From Furcasterigmium furcatum (Eukaryota; Ascomycota; Sordariomycetes; Glomerellales; Plectosphaerellaceae), in the NCBI GenBank assembly GCA_001599815.1, contig BCIA01000005.1, positions 1,157,088 through 1,221,087 of the forward strand: 64,000 nucleotides of DNA, given 5' to 3'. Below, one piece after another: positions 33,207 to 44,409 of this stretch. The position numbers were made by a program, and so were the translations under genes. Within the stretch, counting starts at the first letter, position 1; each line of letters begins with the position of its first letter. The notes under the pieces were generated by a model, which saw only the letters and a program-made list of their open reading frames with translations, was not told where the DNA came from and searched no databases.

Positions 33207-35909
33207 TCACACCCAAGTGGTAGCAGGCACGGCCACGCTCTTACACCGTCCGAGACCGCTGCACTTGAAGATCAACCCATCATCATCCTCGTCGTGTTTC
33301 TCAGCCCTGCGCGCCCCGAAGACGCTCTTCGCGTACCCCTCCCTCGGCGCGCTCGACAGCCGCACCGACATGGTCTTGCGGATAAGTAGCGGGTCAGGGC
33401 TCATCTCCGCCTTGTCCCGCTCCTCCCGCACGAGGTCCTGATACTCGCGCGCGTAGTTGTTCACCGTCGCCCTCCTGTCGGGCCCCGCGCTCGTCGACGG
33501 CCGCTGCCGGGCCGCCGCCATGGCGAGCTCCGACGACGACACCATGCTGAGCACCTCGCGGCGCCGCGAGCGGATGGGGATCGGGCTCAGGATCGGCGGG
33601 CTCTCAACCTGCTGCGCCGCCCTGACGGGCTCGACCGTGCTCGCCTTCGGGCTGGACGACGGGAGCGACGAGTCCGCGGTCCCCTCTGAGCTCATGTGGC
33701 TGGGCGCGTCCGAGTACATGCTCGAGGTGTACGACTTGGACGAGTCCGTCGAGGACGAGCGGTAGATTGTAGCAGCCGCGGCGGCGGCGGCCGTGTCGAT
33801 CTCAAGCGGGCGCGGCACATCCGACGACGTCTTCTTCACGGCGTGCGTGCCGTTGCCGTAGCCCTGTACGACGATCTCGTGGTACATGGAGCTCCGGCGG
33901 GACGACTCCGCGTCCAGCTGAGGATGCGGGGGGTCGGGCCTCCGGAGGAAGCTCCAGGACCGGTGGAAGGTGCTGCTGCGCGGCGTGGACTTTGCGCTCT
34001 GGGCGTTGGGGGATCCGCCCACGATGGACCACGAGTACTGGGGGGCCACCTGCGGCGGCTGCTCTACCTTGTTAAGCATGGAGAAGTAGTCGATGTCGGG
34101 CTTGATCTCCAGGCTCTCGTCCGCCTGCGGCGACTGCACCAGGTACTCCCGGTCGGACAGCACCTGGGCGAGCACGGAGCCTCCGTTGTCCATGTCGGAC
34201 TCTTGCTGCTGCTGTTGGGTCTCTTCCTGCCAGGGGGGGAGGTTCTGGATGGACACGGCCAGGTTGTAGTCCACGTCGATGTCGCTGACCTCGGGCGGGA
34301 TGTCGGTGCAGTGCCGGAGGACCTGGTAGATGCTGTAGATGAGAATCCACCGGACCTTGCGGGCGTCCCCGATCGAGATCTTCTCGTTGCGGTCGACCTT
34401 TGACGCCGGCGCCACCGAGAGCTCCTCGAACTTCCTGTAGGCGCGCACGAGGTCGTTGTCCAAGACGCCCATCTTCATGTTCGTCGCTCGGACCAGCGCG
34501 GCATACGCGATCAGCCGCTGATCCGGCGTCAGCTTGTCACCTCGGAACAGCCAGGTCTGTCGTCTGCTGGTCGGGGAGCTCAGGACCTCGGGCAGCAACG
34601 GTAAGGGGTGATCGAGAGTCATGTATCGGCGTCGCGAATCGAATGCCAGGACATTCTGAATGACGGAGACGCCGCCGAAAGCCTTGGCCGAGACGTCGTC
34701 CCCGGAGGTGGTGGTTTCGTCGACGAGGAACTCGTACAGCGCTCTGAAGTCCTCGTGCATGAGCTGGTAGATCCTGGGCTCAAACATGGAATCCCGGCCA
34801 TCGACACTCTGTGGTGGGTAGTATCCAAACTTGGAGCTGTAGAAGGAGAAGAGGAAAGACCTGAATCGATCGAGATGCGCCCGGCCACCCGGAGGAAGCG
34901 AGGCGAACGGCTCGCACAGCTCATCCTCAAGGAACGTCCGGAGCATCTTGCCGGCCCTGCTGATTCTGAGGTCCATTTCAAGCCGGTTGTGGCGAATGAG
35001 CCTCTTAGACCCCGGGCTGATATACTGCTTTGTATTAGATCTCAGTCATTCGACGACAATGGTGGGGAGAACTCACATAGTACTCCGGGCTCGGCGGCAG
35101 GTGTTCGCTCATTCCCGTGCAGTGGCAAAATGCGTGAATGTACACGTCTCTGAGGCGGTGAACCTCAGCGAAGTGCAGCACGGCCAAGGCGTGGTTCGGG
35201 TAGTCGTCAACGCCCAGGTAGCCCTCCTCGTCCATGTAATCCAGAAGGTCGGCAACATGGTCCTCGGTTTCGTTCCTAAAGTCGGCCATGGTGTTGAGCA
35301 GAGCGATCAGGGCGTTCCCGAGATGTTCGGCGACAAGCGATCGCCTGAAGACCCAGGCGAAGTAGTTTCGAGTCGCGAGGTGATAGTTGAATGCATCGAA
35401 CTTGTCCCCCGTTGGCGGCGCCGGGATGTAGAGGTCGACCCTTCGCGTGGGATTATGTTCATGCCATTGATCCAGGTCCTCGAACTCTTCCAAACCCTGG
35501 CCAACTCCTTCAACCGAGAGGGATCTGTGGATGAGCGGGTGGCTTGATGCTGAGAGCAGAGCCCCGAACGGCACCTTGAACGCCGGGCCTCTTTGCGACT
35601 GTCCCTTGCCGTATAAGTGGATGAAGCAGTTTCCGCCGCGAAACCACAATTCAGGGTCCTATTCATGTTGTCAGCTTCCCAATTCAATTCGACCGGTCTC
35701 AGGACTCGTTTATGACTTACCCGCCTCAGGCTGTCCCAGTTGGTGCAGGACCTTGCTGCACCGTCCCATCTCTTGACCTTCGTGCTGGAGGGGCCTCGTC
35801 TCTCCATCGGAACGCTCTCGCTGAGACTCCGTGACTTCCAACAGGGTTCTCGTCGGGTTCCAGAGACAGGCAGCGAGAGTCGATGTGAGTGTGAATGTTG
35901 ACGCGACAT
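33207..35909 (-). CDS. Large conserved fungal protein, DUF8004-like
   Basis: Three exons on the minus strand: 35909-35721, 35658-35077 and 35024-33207, giving 862 residues. The conserved N-terminal region begins KVKRWDGAARSCTNWDSLRR, continues through the first splice into DPELWFRGGNCFIHLYGKGQ, and holds a long helical segment up to about residue 520. I recall this W-D-G-A-A-R...DPELWF(P/R)GDCxxHLY pattern from conserved filamentous-ascomycete proteins now listed as DUF8004; the name is from memory. The C-terminal 300 residues are low complexity: a QQQQQ run, an Ala run (AAAAAAAA), and many Ser and Arg-x-x-Ser sites that suggest phosphorylation. The stop follows CKSVAVPATTWV. No signal peptide or membrane segment. 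Function unknown; it is probably cytosolic and signalling-related (inference). Confidence 0.78.
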
Positions 35910-37800
35910 TTGGAAAAGAATCCCAAGAATGTCTTGGGATTGAGTGAGCGGCGGGAATATGAGTTGTCCGATTACACCGGTGTTGGGGGAGCGGCTGAGG
36001 CGTGGTGCCTGAGCTGGATGCGTCCAGACTCCCGGGGCGACGGTCCAAATCCAATAGCGTCAAAAGATGCGTCGAGACCTCGCGCCGACGACCAATGGCA
36101 CGTGCGTCGCCTGCCCGTTGCAAGGGAAGGCTTGGTTTAGACTGTGGGAGCTGGCTGCTAGCAGGCCGGGGCACGCATGGAACCGGCAGGCTGGGCTGGC
36201 TGGAATGTCGGTGGGAGCAGCTGGAATGTTTGTCGTTGTCGTGGGCCCCGAGTGAGGCGGCAGTTGAGTGATTCACTGATTAGTCGATCCACGCGGATTG
36301 GGGAAACAGAACAAGCAACAATGCCCTTGGCGTCTTGTGCCTGGGGATCTGCCGACGCTTATTATATGTACCTATGCCGGTCACCTCAGACAAGAGTCGC
36401 ACAACCTGGCCTGCACCCGGCGATGCGAGACTAGCTGGTTCTCGCTCAGCGCTGAGGTTGGTGAAGGGGTCCGGGTGCCCGCGCGCGATGGCGTCAAGCC
36501 ATGTCTACGACCGGACCGCGGCGGATGTCCCAAGATCCCTTGGCCTAGCGCTGCCCCGGGTGGGTGCTGGCGGCGGGGAGGGGACATCGAAGGGTTGTGC
36601 GATGACGTTCCCGCAAGCGTCGCGAGTTGCAGAGGATGTGCCGTTGCTCATCCGCTTGCAGGCTGGGCATCCAGCGATCCAGGTCGGTACCGGTTCGGGT
36701 GGCCATCTGAGACATCGGTTCCACCCCATCCATCACCGACATGGGACCCGATGTGACGATGCGAAGCGAGCTCTATCCTCCGCACTGGGAATGCCGTCTC
36801 CAAGAGGGGCCGTTCGCAGCGCATTGCGTCGCGGCGGACTGGGAGAATCTCGAGGACGGCTTGCGGAAGTTTAGGTGATGGTGGATGGACCCAGAACAAC
36901 CTTGCCACGGATCCTCTGTTACCCGTGGCCAAGCCGATGGTTAGGCCCGAGATCGACAGCCAGGGTCCCCTCTCGGCCTCCGGGCGGGCTCTGGACCTCC
37001 TGATTCGCGGGCAACATGGAAGAGCCAGAGGCCGAGTCGGAACGTGCTGTATCCAGATATCAATGACGTTCCAAGGGCATCGCGATGAACAGGCTTTCGC
37101 GCACAGCCAAGAGCCTGGCGACAGATGCGCGCCGATCGCGCCAAGATCCATCCCTCAACGTCTTCATCGAATGCCAGCTACGCTGGATCTATTTTGCGGC
37201 TGAGCCTTCGTTGGAGTGATGAAATCGCCAAGCAAGCCATTCGACGTGGATCGGTCAGCCAGCCTCCCAGCTCGCGGCTGGCGACCCGAAAGCCGGACTT
37301 CAATGTCTTGCCCTGCCCGCATGTATAAAGAACTGACTTATTCCCTCCCTCCAGGAGAGTTGGCAGAAACGCATCCGCAAGCAGCAAGTCCCTCCGCGGA
37401 CCGTTGGCGACCAGGCCGCCAAGACAGGCACTGAAGCCAAAATCCAGCCGCTGATGGCAGGTCTCGCTCCTTGTACAGTGATTGGAGGCACAATCCGTCA
37501 TATTGAAGCAATAGGAAATGCCGTGACCGGCAAAGCCACTGCTTGGCGAACCGCGAGATGTGTGCCATCGCCGTTCCCGGTCGCAGGTCTCCCAGCTTCA
37601 ACCCGACATGCTCCAATGTCAACGATCGACCTTATCATTAAATTACCTGTTCTGGTGGACTGTGCCAACAGAATAATCCAACCTAAATCACCGATATTCT
37701 TGGCGACGGACGGGTCGATATTTGACAAACGGGTGACGGGTCCTCCTACAGAAGCTCGCAACACAAATGCAACGTTTGGCCCAAATCCCATCCTCGCCGC
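35910..37800. other. 1.9 kb intergenic region
   Basis: One of the longest gene-free stretches. ORFs up to about 180 codons occur on both strands but overlap each other and match no family; they look like products of GC-rich sequence. It includes the upstream region of the DUF8004-like gene and the 3' flank of the 2EXR-type gene. Confidence 0.35.
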
Positions 37801-38901
37801 TTACTCAGTGCCAGGCAAGCGATGCAGTGCCTTGAAAAAGAGCTCCACGCTTGTAAAAGGTGTATCGAGAGTCGCTTTATACACCTCGTCGTTTGGTGAC
37901 GGCGAACAAAACGCTTTCATTTTCCACATGAAGTAGAGTACTGGTGCGTCACGCCTTGATCCCCTCTCTTTCCACGTGTAGCTCTCAACGTATGTGTCTT
38001 TCCCATCGTTGAATACGTGATGCTTCTCCGGCTCGCAGGGGAACTTGCCCTTGCACAATCCATACCGGTAGCGACCGTCATCTTCCTGGGGGAGCCGGTA
38101 TTCGGCGGGGAGCCGCCCACTCCGGTCAATGAGCCACATACGAGCCCACCGAGGGATCTCGGCCCTTTTCCGTGCCCAGATCGCGCGCATGGCCAGGCCC
38201 CTGTCTGAAGCTTCCGAAAGGAACTTGAGGACTGATTCTCGGGTCGTTCCTAAACCCTCATTCCAGCTGTCATCGAACTCAAGAGCAAAGTTGATGTCCG
38301 AGGCCTGGGGGAGATGGAAGAAGGGAAGGCGAGGAAGCAACACGTCCCATTTCATAGAGGCGCAGGCGACCATGTCCTGGGGTGCGAACCGGAAGCATAT
38401 AATGTCGCGCTTCGAGCGCACCTCGAGGTAGATATTAGACTCTCCCCGGTGTCGTGCCGTGACCATGTCGTTGCGCTGAGCTCGGCGGCACTTGGCGAGG
38501 CGGGAATGCTCGAGCAGGGCCGCGCGAGACTCTCTGCACGCGGTTTGGAGACCGGCGTCCCAGAAATATAGGAATCGGTTGGCCTCGGTCCATGAGCATT
38601 CCGACGGCCTAGACTTCATCGCACGGGGAATAATCAAATCCTTCCGTCCATTATAATAGGAAACAAACGACGGTGGTGGCTCTGGAGGGTAGTCCCTCAT
38701 CATCTGTTGCAGAAGGCTTTGCTGTTTGACATCGTTGTCGTTGTTGTAGAGCGTGTAGTAGTGTAGTCTCGGGGTCTGGTCGGTGCAGATTGCCAGCGGC
38801 CAGATCTGCCAGTGCAGCTCGGGCGGAAGTTTGGAGAAACAGTGGAACTGTTGTGACGGACTGGACGTCTTTGTGTTGAGAAGCTGAGTATCGGAGTCCA
38901 T
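37801..38901 (-). CDS. 2EXR-type fungal protein
   Basis: A 366-residue intronless protein starting at the ATG at 38901; the frame extends further upstream but with no ATG. The N-terminal motif FHCFSKLPPELHWQIWPLAI followed by TPRLHYY is the hallmark of the fungal 2EXR domain (PF20150), an F-box-like segment. After it come CRESRAALLEHSRLAKC (the 'A(C/S)RESR' helix) and conserved DIICFRFAPQDM-like strands. Members are widespread and expanded in Sordariomycetes; no activity is known. The protein is soluble with no signal peptide. Confidence 0.82.
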   Translation of the reverse strand: MDSDTQLLNTKTSSPSQQFHCFSKLPPELHWQIWPLAICTDQTPRLHYYTLYNNDNDVKQQSLLQQMMRDYPPEPPPSFVSYYNGRKDLIIPRAMKSRPSECSWTEANRFLYFWDAGLQTACRESRAALLEHSRLAKCRRAQRNDMVTARHRGESNIYLEVRSKRDIICFRFAPQDMVACASMKWDVLLPRLPFFHLPQASDINFALEFDDSWNEGLGTTRESVLKFLSEASDRGLAMRAIWARKRAEIPRWARMWLIDRSGRLPAEYRLPQEDDGRYRYGLCKGKFPCEPEKHHVFNDGKDTYVESYTWKERGSRRDAPVLYFMWKMKAFCSPSPNDEVYKATLDTPFTSVELFFKALHRLPGTE

Positions 38902-39647
38902 TTCGCGGTATATGAGGTGTTTACTTGTGTTGGTGATGGTGCGGGCAACATCGTGGGATACAGCCAAGGACAACCGGTCTTTATAACTTCAAATGGCTGA
39001 CCAGATGACTCATGAATGGCGCAAAAAATATGTTTCAAGAATTTCGTGAGGATGGGAGGCGTTGGCTCTAACCGCCACGTGCGCGGTGGCGTATAAGAGA
39101 AAATAGTGTCGAGACACTCTCCTATGACTCGGAAATTAAAACCATTCAAGATCAGCAGAGTGCACAGTATACTATTGTTTGGGAGACAACATCAAGAAGC
39201 GAGACATCTAGCCAGAGAAGCCGACCATGGTACTAGAACCAACTCTAACCCCTTTCCCCCCGGCCCCTGACGTTGGCCATGACAGGGATGCTATCTACAT
39301 GCGCGTAGCCGTTAAATGCAGTCTTATGCAAGAAATTAAGAGTGATACTATGCAAGGGCCCCTCAGATACTGCTGCTGGCAGTGCAACGCATCATGGCAG
39401 GGTAAATTGCACCACTTGTTGGTGACCTGGCAGCCCTGTGAGTGCCAGTAGGGAGCCAGTCCATTGGTCGATGTCCGGAGAGCGGCCAGGAGGCCGTTGA
39501 GACAGAGCGCAGTATTGCTGCGGAGGCGGCGCCCGCCACGTCTACCGTCTTTCAAGGCATTGGCCATACAACCGGGCCTCGAGGGTCGACCTGCAGGAGC
39601 GATTGAGTTTTAAGCAATCCCATTAGCTGTGAGAATGAGTCCTGTCT
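38902..39647. other. Intergenic region left of the NLR-domain cluster
   Basis: Holds the promoter of the 2EXR gene and the 3' flank of the Helo-like pseudogene. Nothing else is recognised. Confidence 0.35.
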
Positions 39648-40696
39648 TCAGTTGTTCGACCTCAAAAACTCCTTCAGCGCTTCCTCGGATGCTGACATTA
39701 CAATCTGCCTCGCCCTGTTGCCCAGCTTAACATGCCTGGCCTCAAAGAGCTGATCTCCAGACGTGATCAACATCTGCCGTCCGTCGATGCCGATATCGAC
39801 GTCCTCAACCACATTAACGCCGCTGGATGACGGTCCTTCATCGGCAGGGGAAAGGACCGCGAGACAGTGGTCGGTGCTTTGGGGATTGGTGGCAAGCCTC
39901 GGCTCGTTGTGAGAGGATGCGGGGTCCGCCGCTTCCTGAGGGAGCGCCCTCCGGGGGAGGTAAGACCCGGCGTGCTCCTCCTTGGAGCGGAGGTGGAGGG
40001 CCAGATCGTCTCTGCACCTTCTCAAGGCCAGAAGGGTCATGATCTCTGCAAGTGTGGCGTGCTCGGCTGGCCCGTCGTTCTGCAACCTCAGCTCGTCAAG
40101 CAGGGCTAGGCCCTGGTCGCAGATGTTAAGACACTGGTCAGTCCTCTTCCGTTCCCTCTCAAACCAGTGCCTATCCTCCGCCGTGAGGACGGGTGGTTGA
40201 CCGTTAAGTGGGGCGAGATACTGCAATTTCATGTTCATCTCCTCGAGATGATGCTCGGGGTCCTGAGTCGTGGCTCTGATCATGTCGTCGAGGGCGGTCC
40301 GTGTGATCTTGCTCCAGCGGCTGGTCGCCTATTAGCCAGCAGTCTCCCATCGAAGCGGCGATCTCTCAGGTTGGCATCTCGTTGGCTTTTATCCCGCCAG
40401 CATTTCAGTCAGTCCCGGCCGCTAGGGCGGCGGTCGTGCACCAGTCGATTAGCCCTGAGCTCGTGACAAGCCTCCCCGCACTAACGCAGGGGAGCTCAAC
40501 CGACACAAAGAACGATGTCTGCTCCCTGACCACATGGAGGGAGTCGAGGACGCCATCGAGGCTCGTCGGTTCGTTCCGGAGCTTGCCGCACGGCGGGCGG
40601 TGATCACACAAGCTTTGCACCGTCTGGTACTGGTCGACTTTGCTGTGGCGACAAGGACACCGACCACTTCGACGAAATACTCAATGGGTCCGCCAT
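39648..40696 (-). pseudogene. Frameshifted Helo-like N-terminal domain gene (NLR-related)
   Basis: The 3' part, 40283-39648, is an open 211-codon frame containing RTDQCLNICDQGL, the C-x-x-x-C helix typical of fungal STAND N-terminal proteins. It ends in a module (VVEDVDIGIDGRQMLITSGD...) shared with the genes at 42875 and 44410. Upstream, at 40696, the minus strand reads ATG...MADPLSI, the standard start of a Helo-like domain. Its continuation jumps frame twice in under 100 bp: to VEVVGVLVATAK, then to YQTVQSLCDHRPP...KLRNEPTSLDGVLDSL. That is how a helical N-terminal domain looks after two small indels. A further stop precedes the 3' frame. The 3' frame could still be expressed from the ATG at 40283. 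Sequencing error cannot be excluded. Confidence 0.6.
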
Positions 40697-42874
40697 CTTA
40701 GAGTGAAGGTGCTGCTCGTGGTGAAGTGACAGGTCTGACCGAAGTCGCAATCTGCCAAGGCAAAGTCAGCGCATCGCAGCTTCGTCACAAACAGATGTTT
40801 GTAGCTCAGTGGATGTGGGATTTTGCGAGTAGGCCACCGACGAACCGAAGGACCACAGCGGCCACCCAGGACAACGCCCAGTACGTACCCTTGGGACGTC
40901 GGAAGCATCGCGCGCCCGCGGCACCGACCACTATTGGATTTCTGCGCATCACTTCCGCTGCTCAGCGACGACTGAATGCTAAGCTCGCGCAATATGCTTC
41001 GGACCGCGTGATGCGGGCAACGCTAAAATCATCCAGGAGGGTGCCTGGGGGCCCGTGATACACGGGCAGGGTGGCCACAGGACCATTAGGCGTGATGCTG
41101 ATGGCATGGCCCACCACTGATATCACGATGGACATGCCTGGGGAGCACTTGGAACCCCGGGCTTGCGAGGGACGCAGACATGTGCAGCCCTGCTGCCGAG
41201 CAGAGGGAACGGCGTTCGCTGTTTCCCTTCTGAGTGCACTGACTGGTCGAGGGCGTTTGGTCTCAACGTCGGGAAGCTGGGTAGATAACGGCGCCTTCAT
41301 GGACGACTTGCGACCATCCCCTGGCCTTCTGATCCATTGTTGCGCCGCATTGGTGCAGTCCAACATTCCCAAAGAGCTGAGAGGAACAAGTATCCGTCAG
41401 CGGTAGTAGGGCGCTCGATGGTACATGACTTGCCGTCGTCGAACTTGGGAGGCGAGGTTACACACTGCCTCGTTGATCTAGGCACGGAGGCAGCCAATTT
41501 CATCAGCTACGCGCTCCTCGTTGGATGTTTTGCCGCGATCCTTGACACGGTACCGAGGCACGCCCAGGCTTTCTCCACATTCATCCGCTCTTCCCTCGGC
41601 AGATTGACTCGAAGAAAGCATGCAGCTCCACCGAAGGGAAGCCTCTTCAGATACAGTCGCGGGTGTGGTGTCCTCCTGGTTCGGCCATAGCCGAGCTGCC
41701 TCCCTGTAGCGCGCGCTTGAAGTTTGATAGCTTGGCGGCTATTGCATACGATCACCTACGGATGATCCTAGATCTGCTTTTTGGACCGGCTCTGGCCATG
41801 GGAGGCCGGCTATCCCTAAAAATGGGGCGCTCAAAGTCGTTAAGCATGAGTCGAGCTATCTTGCTGCAGCAAATCCTGTTTGGATCATAGACATCGTCGT
41901 GGGCCAAACCTTATCGACCAAGCAAGTCGTCAGGGTGATGCTCGAATTCTGGCTGGGGGCGTCCACTGGTGCTGAGACGCTGACCAGGTTACTTCGCGGC
42001 TGCGCAACTGGACACCGACTAGTTAGCATAGTCTCTGATCGCAGAGGGAGAACTTGTCTACCTTGATGTGGTTCTGTTGCGTCCTCGACATGTTAGCACA
42101 TTTCCCATAAAATACTAGGATTCTTGATGGACTCACGCTGGGCGGAGGGGGAGGTGGAGGACGCGAGGGGGCGCGCCATCATATCATCCTTCATCGACAT
42201 GTTAGCATAGCCCCTACAAAACACGGCTTATCAGTTTTCGATCACCAATGACAGAGCGGGATGGGGACTTCCTGGTCGCAATTTAGAACTATACACTCAC
42301 GAACGCCATGATTAGCTCTCTTTCACCATTGACATGGACCTTGGGTATGTCGAGAGGGCTACTTACCTTGCCGGCAGCGGTGGTGGCGGTGATATGTGGT
42401 CCAAAAACGAGACCATGGTCGTCTTCAGCTTCCAAAGTATTTTGGAGAGGAGGGCTTCATAGATGCAGGTGCGTCCTTGGTTGCACCTTCCCGTCGTTCA
42501 TTGCACTCATGGCAGCAGGGCGGGTTAGTGACCGAAGCTTACCGAGTGGCTGGATCAGGTCACAAGCGTCGAGGGGGAGTGTTCACCGAAAGCGGGGTCC
42601 GCAGATGACGGAGATGTGTCGCCTGAAAGCTGTGGAGGTCTTGGTTCAGGGCCATGTTGTATATCACTAGAAAGGATTGGATCACAGTTCGTGATGTAGG
42701 AAGTCGGCAATGGATGTTATAATGATCGTCGTTCGCAAATGCGTTGACTGCTGGAACAAGGAGCAGGCTGGTAAGCGGGGTTGTCTCATCACGTGAGGCC
42801 AGGACCTGCATGAGGTATCTTCGAGACACATCCGCGCCCAACAAGTTGCGCATTTCAGCTTTCCCAACATCGCC
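40697..42874. other. 2.2 kb region with no clear gene; intron-like signals on the minus strand
   Basis: No ORF matches a family. Between about 42000 and 42550 the minus strand has several canonical donors (GTGAGT, GTAAGT, GTAAGC), each followed by a CTAAC/CTAAT branch-like word. The word GCTAACATGTCGA occurs twice (42085-42097 and 42194-42206 on the plus strand as its complement). Between them lie short Pro/Ser-coding stretches. This may be a multi-intron non-coding or decayed gene. Confidence 0.3.
42085..42206 (-). repeat. Repeated 13-bp word GCTAACATGTCGA at intron-like 3' ends
   Basis: Two exact copies 109 bp apart, at 42085-42097 and 42194-42206. The shorter CTATGCTAAC occurs next to the second copy and again at about 42022-42031. 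Each contains a fungal branch-site-like CTAAC. Confidence 0.5.
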
Positions 42875-44185
42875 ATGGCTGACCCTTTGAGTGTCACTGC
42901 CTCCATACTGGCTGTCGTGACGGCCTCGGTCGTGTCGATCAAGTCCCTCAAACAGACTGTCGAGCGGTACCGAGGTCGCGATAAGACCCTCCAGAGACTC
43001 CTCGGTCAACTCGATGACCTGATTAATATTCTGAAGACCCTCGAGGAGGTTGCGCAACTCGAGGCGTCTATGCTTGCGCTGCTTAAGGGCCCTGTCGACC
43101 GGTGCAGGCTGCTATGCCACGAATTTCAAATCGCTATGGAAACCTTCGCCAACAAGTCGAGGGCCGACTATCGAGATTGGGCGAGGTTGGAGTTCATGAA
43201 GGGCGACATCAACGAGTTCATGGACACGCTCTCAGGATATAAATCGACCATCTCGGTCGGCCTAGGAACTATCACTTTGTTCGTCATCTCTGCAATGCAA
43301 TATATATGTGCTAACCTACCACCGATTAGACAGACAGTCAAAACTTCCAATCAAATCCTCGACCAATATTGCGATATGATTCAAGATACCACACACGAGC
43401 TCAAGATCCATATGGGACGTATCGACGAGAAAATGGCGCGACTCTCGCCGGAGGATCCAAGTCCCTCCGAGGTGAACCTTAGCGATGAGAAGGAATTGAC
43501 GAAGCACTGCATTCGGATCTGCGAGGATGCCATGTCCTACATCGGGTCCTTGGCTGATCGCGAGAGGCAACTATACACCGAAACGCTCTCGGAACATGCA
43601 ACGACAGGCGCTACCAACGACCAGCCCAGTGTTTTCCTGGCCCAACAAGAGACACGCAAAGTCCTGGATGGCAATCGTGATAGCCTCGCTGAGCTGGTCG
43701 GTCGTCTACAGGAACGGCTGGAGTCGCTGGCATCTGACGGGCATCCTGATCGGGAACGGGCGAGAGCGCTCCTTGAACAAGACATCAAGGCGTCCAAAGA
43801 GAGTCTCGAGATCTGCAAATTAGCATTGAGCGAGGTCAACCGCCAGAAGATCTACACAGTTGGTGAGGTTGTTGCCGACGGCGATAGCGACCAGGTCGTT
43901 GTCACAACCATGGCAGACCTTTTCGATGTCAAGAAGGCGATATCCAAGGGGAATTCAGCGCAGCTGGTTGGCTCAATGTCGGAGGCAGCGCTTCTACAAC
44001 TATCCAGAGATCGATACGGCAGCCGCTTCGGGGCCTCGGAGAGATCACAGGTGGAGGCGACGTCCTTGCCAGGCCAAAAATCAGATCCCCGCACCTGGGA
44101 GCGAGGACAAACCGCGCAACAGCCAGCGTTGCCTATAAGATCTGCCACCGCCGTTCCCAACGAGATGAGAAAGCGGACGACATAG
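42875..44185 (+). CDS. Helo-like domain protein (NLR N-terminal type, no NACHT)
   Basis: Two exons, 42875-43278 and 43330-44185, giving 419 residues. The 51-nt intron (GTTCGT donor, GCTAAC branch, TTAG acceptor) keeps the frame; removing it gives SVGLGTITLQTVKTSNQILDQY, which fits the family's helix far better than the unspliced text. The N-terminus MADPLSVTASILAVVTASVVS is the Helo-like domain start, with a hydrophobic first helix that in relatives may insert into membranes. A C-x-x-x-C helix (KHCIRICEDA) and a coiled, charged segment follow. The C-terminal module contains VGEVVADGDSDQVVVTT and SKGNSAQLVGSMSE. Such domains usually head NACHT proteins or act alone as partners in allorecognition. 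Here nothing follows, so it is a stand-alone version. The next gene repeats its 3' half. Confidence 0.78.
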   Translation: MADPLSVTASILAVVTASVVSIKSLKQTVERYRGRDKTLQRLLGQLDDLINILKTLEEVAQLEASMLALLKGPVDRCRLLCHEFQIAMETFANKSRADYRDWARLEFMKGDINEFMDTLSGYKSTISVGLGTITLFVISAMQYICANLPPIRQTVKTSNQILDQYCDMIQDTTHELKIHMGRIDEKMARLSPEDPSPSEVNLSDEKELTKHCIRICEDAMSYIGSLADRERQLYTETLSEHATTGATNDQPSVFLAQQETRKVLDGNRDSLAELVGRLQERLESLASDGHPDRERARALLEQDIKASKESLEICKLALSEVNRQKIYTVGEVVADGDSDQVVVTTMADLFDVKKAISKGNSAQLVGSMSEAALLQLSRDRYGSRFGASERSQVEATSLPGQKSDPRTWERGQTAQQPALPIRSATAVPNEMRKRTT

Positions 44186-44409
44186 GTTACCCTCAAAATG
44201 ACCGAATCGTGCGGAATAGGCTGCCATGAGGGCGTTATTGAGCTATTTCTCGAAAAGGCGATGAGAGTTTCCCACTTCCGTGCGCTGAGACATCTTGAGC
44301 TCGCGATCACGTGCAATTCCCCCCGCGCTCCTATTTCTCACCGGCCAACCAGCCTGTCCCCCAAACATCCATTCCTCGGCGCCCATGTAGCGCAGCCGAG
44401 ACCTTCAAC

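Noticed and set aside
33696..34403. 235-codon plus-strand frame inside the DUF8004-like gene
   Set aside because: Antisense shadow rich in Arg, Val, Gly and Leu. The minus-strand gene has splice-supported continuity.
36298..37151. Overlapping ORFs of 150-180 codons in the 1.9 kb gap
   Set aside because: Open on both strands at once and composition typical of random GC-rich DNA; no motif recognised.
40803..40875. tRNA-like stretch (GTAGCTCAGTGGATG)
   Set aside because: It resembles a D-arm/A-box, but no matching acceptor stem or T-loop B-box follows at the right distance.
41071..41690. ORFs of 110-117 codons on the plus strand
   Set aside because: They overlap in different frames, lack family motifs or splice context, and lie in a region that looks decayed.
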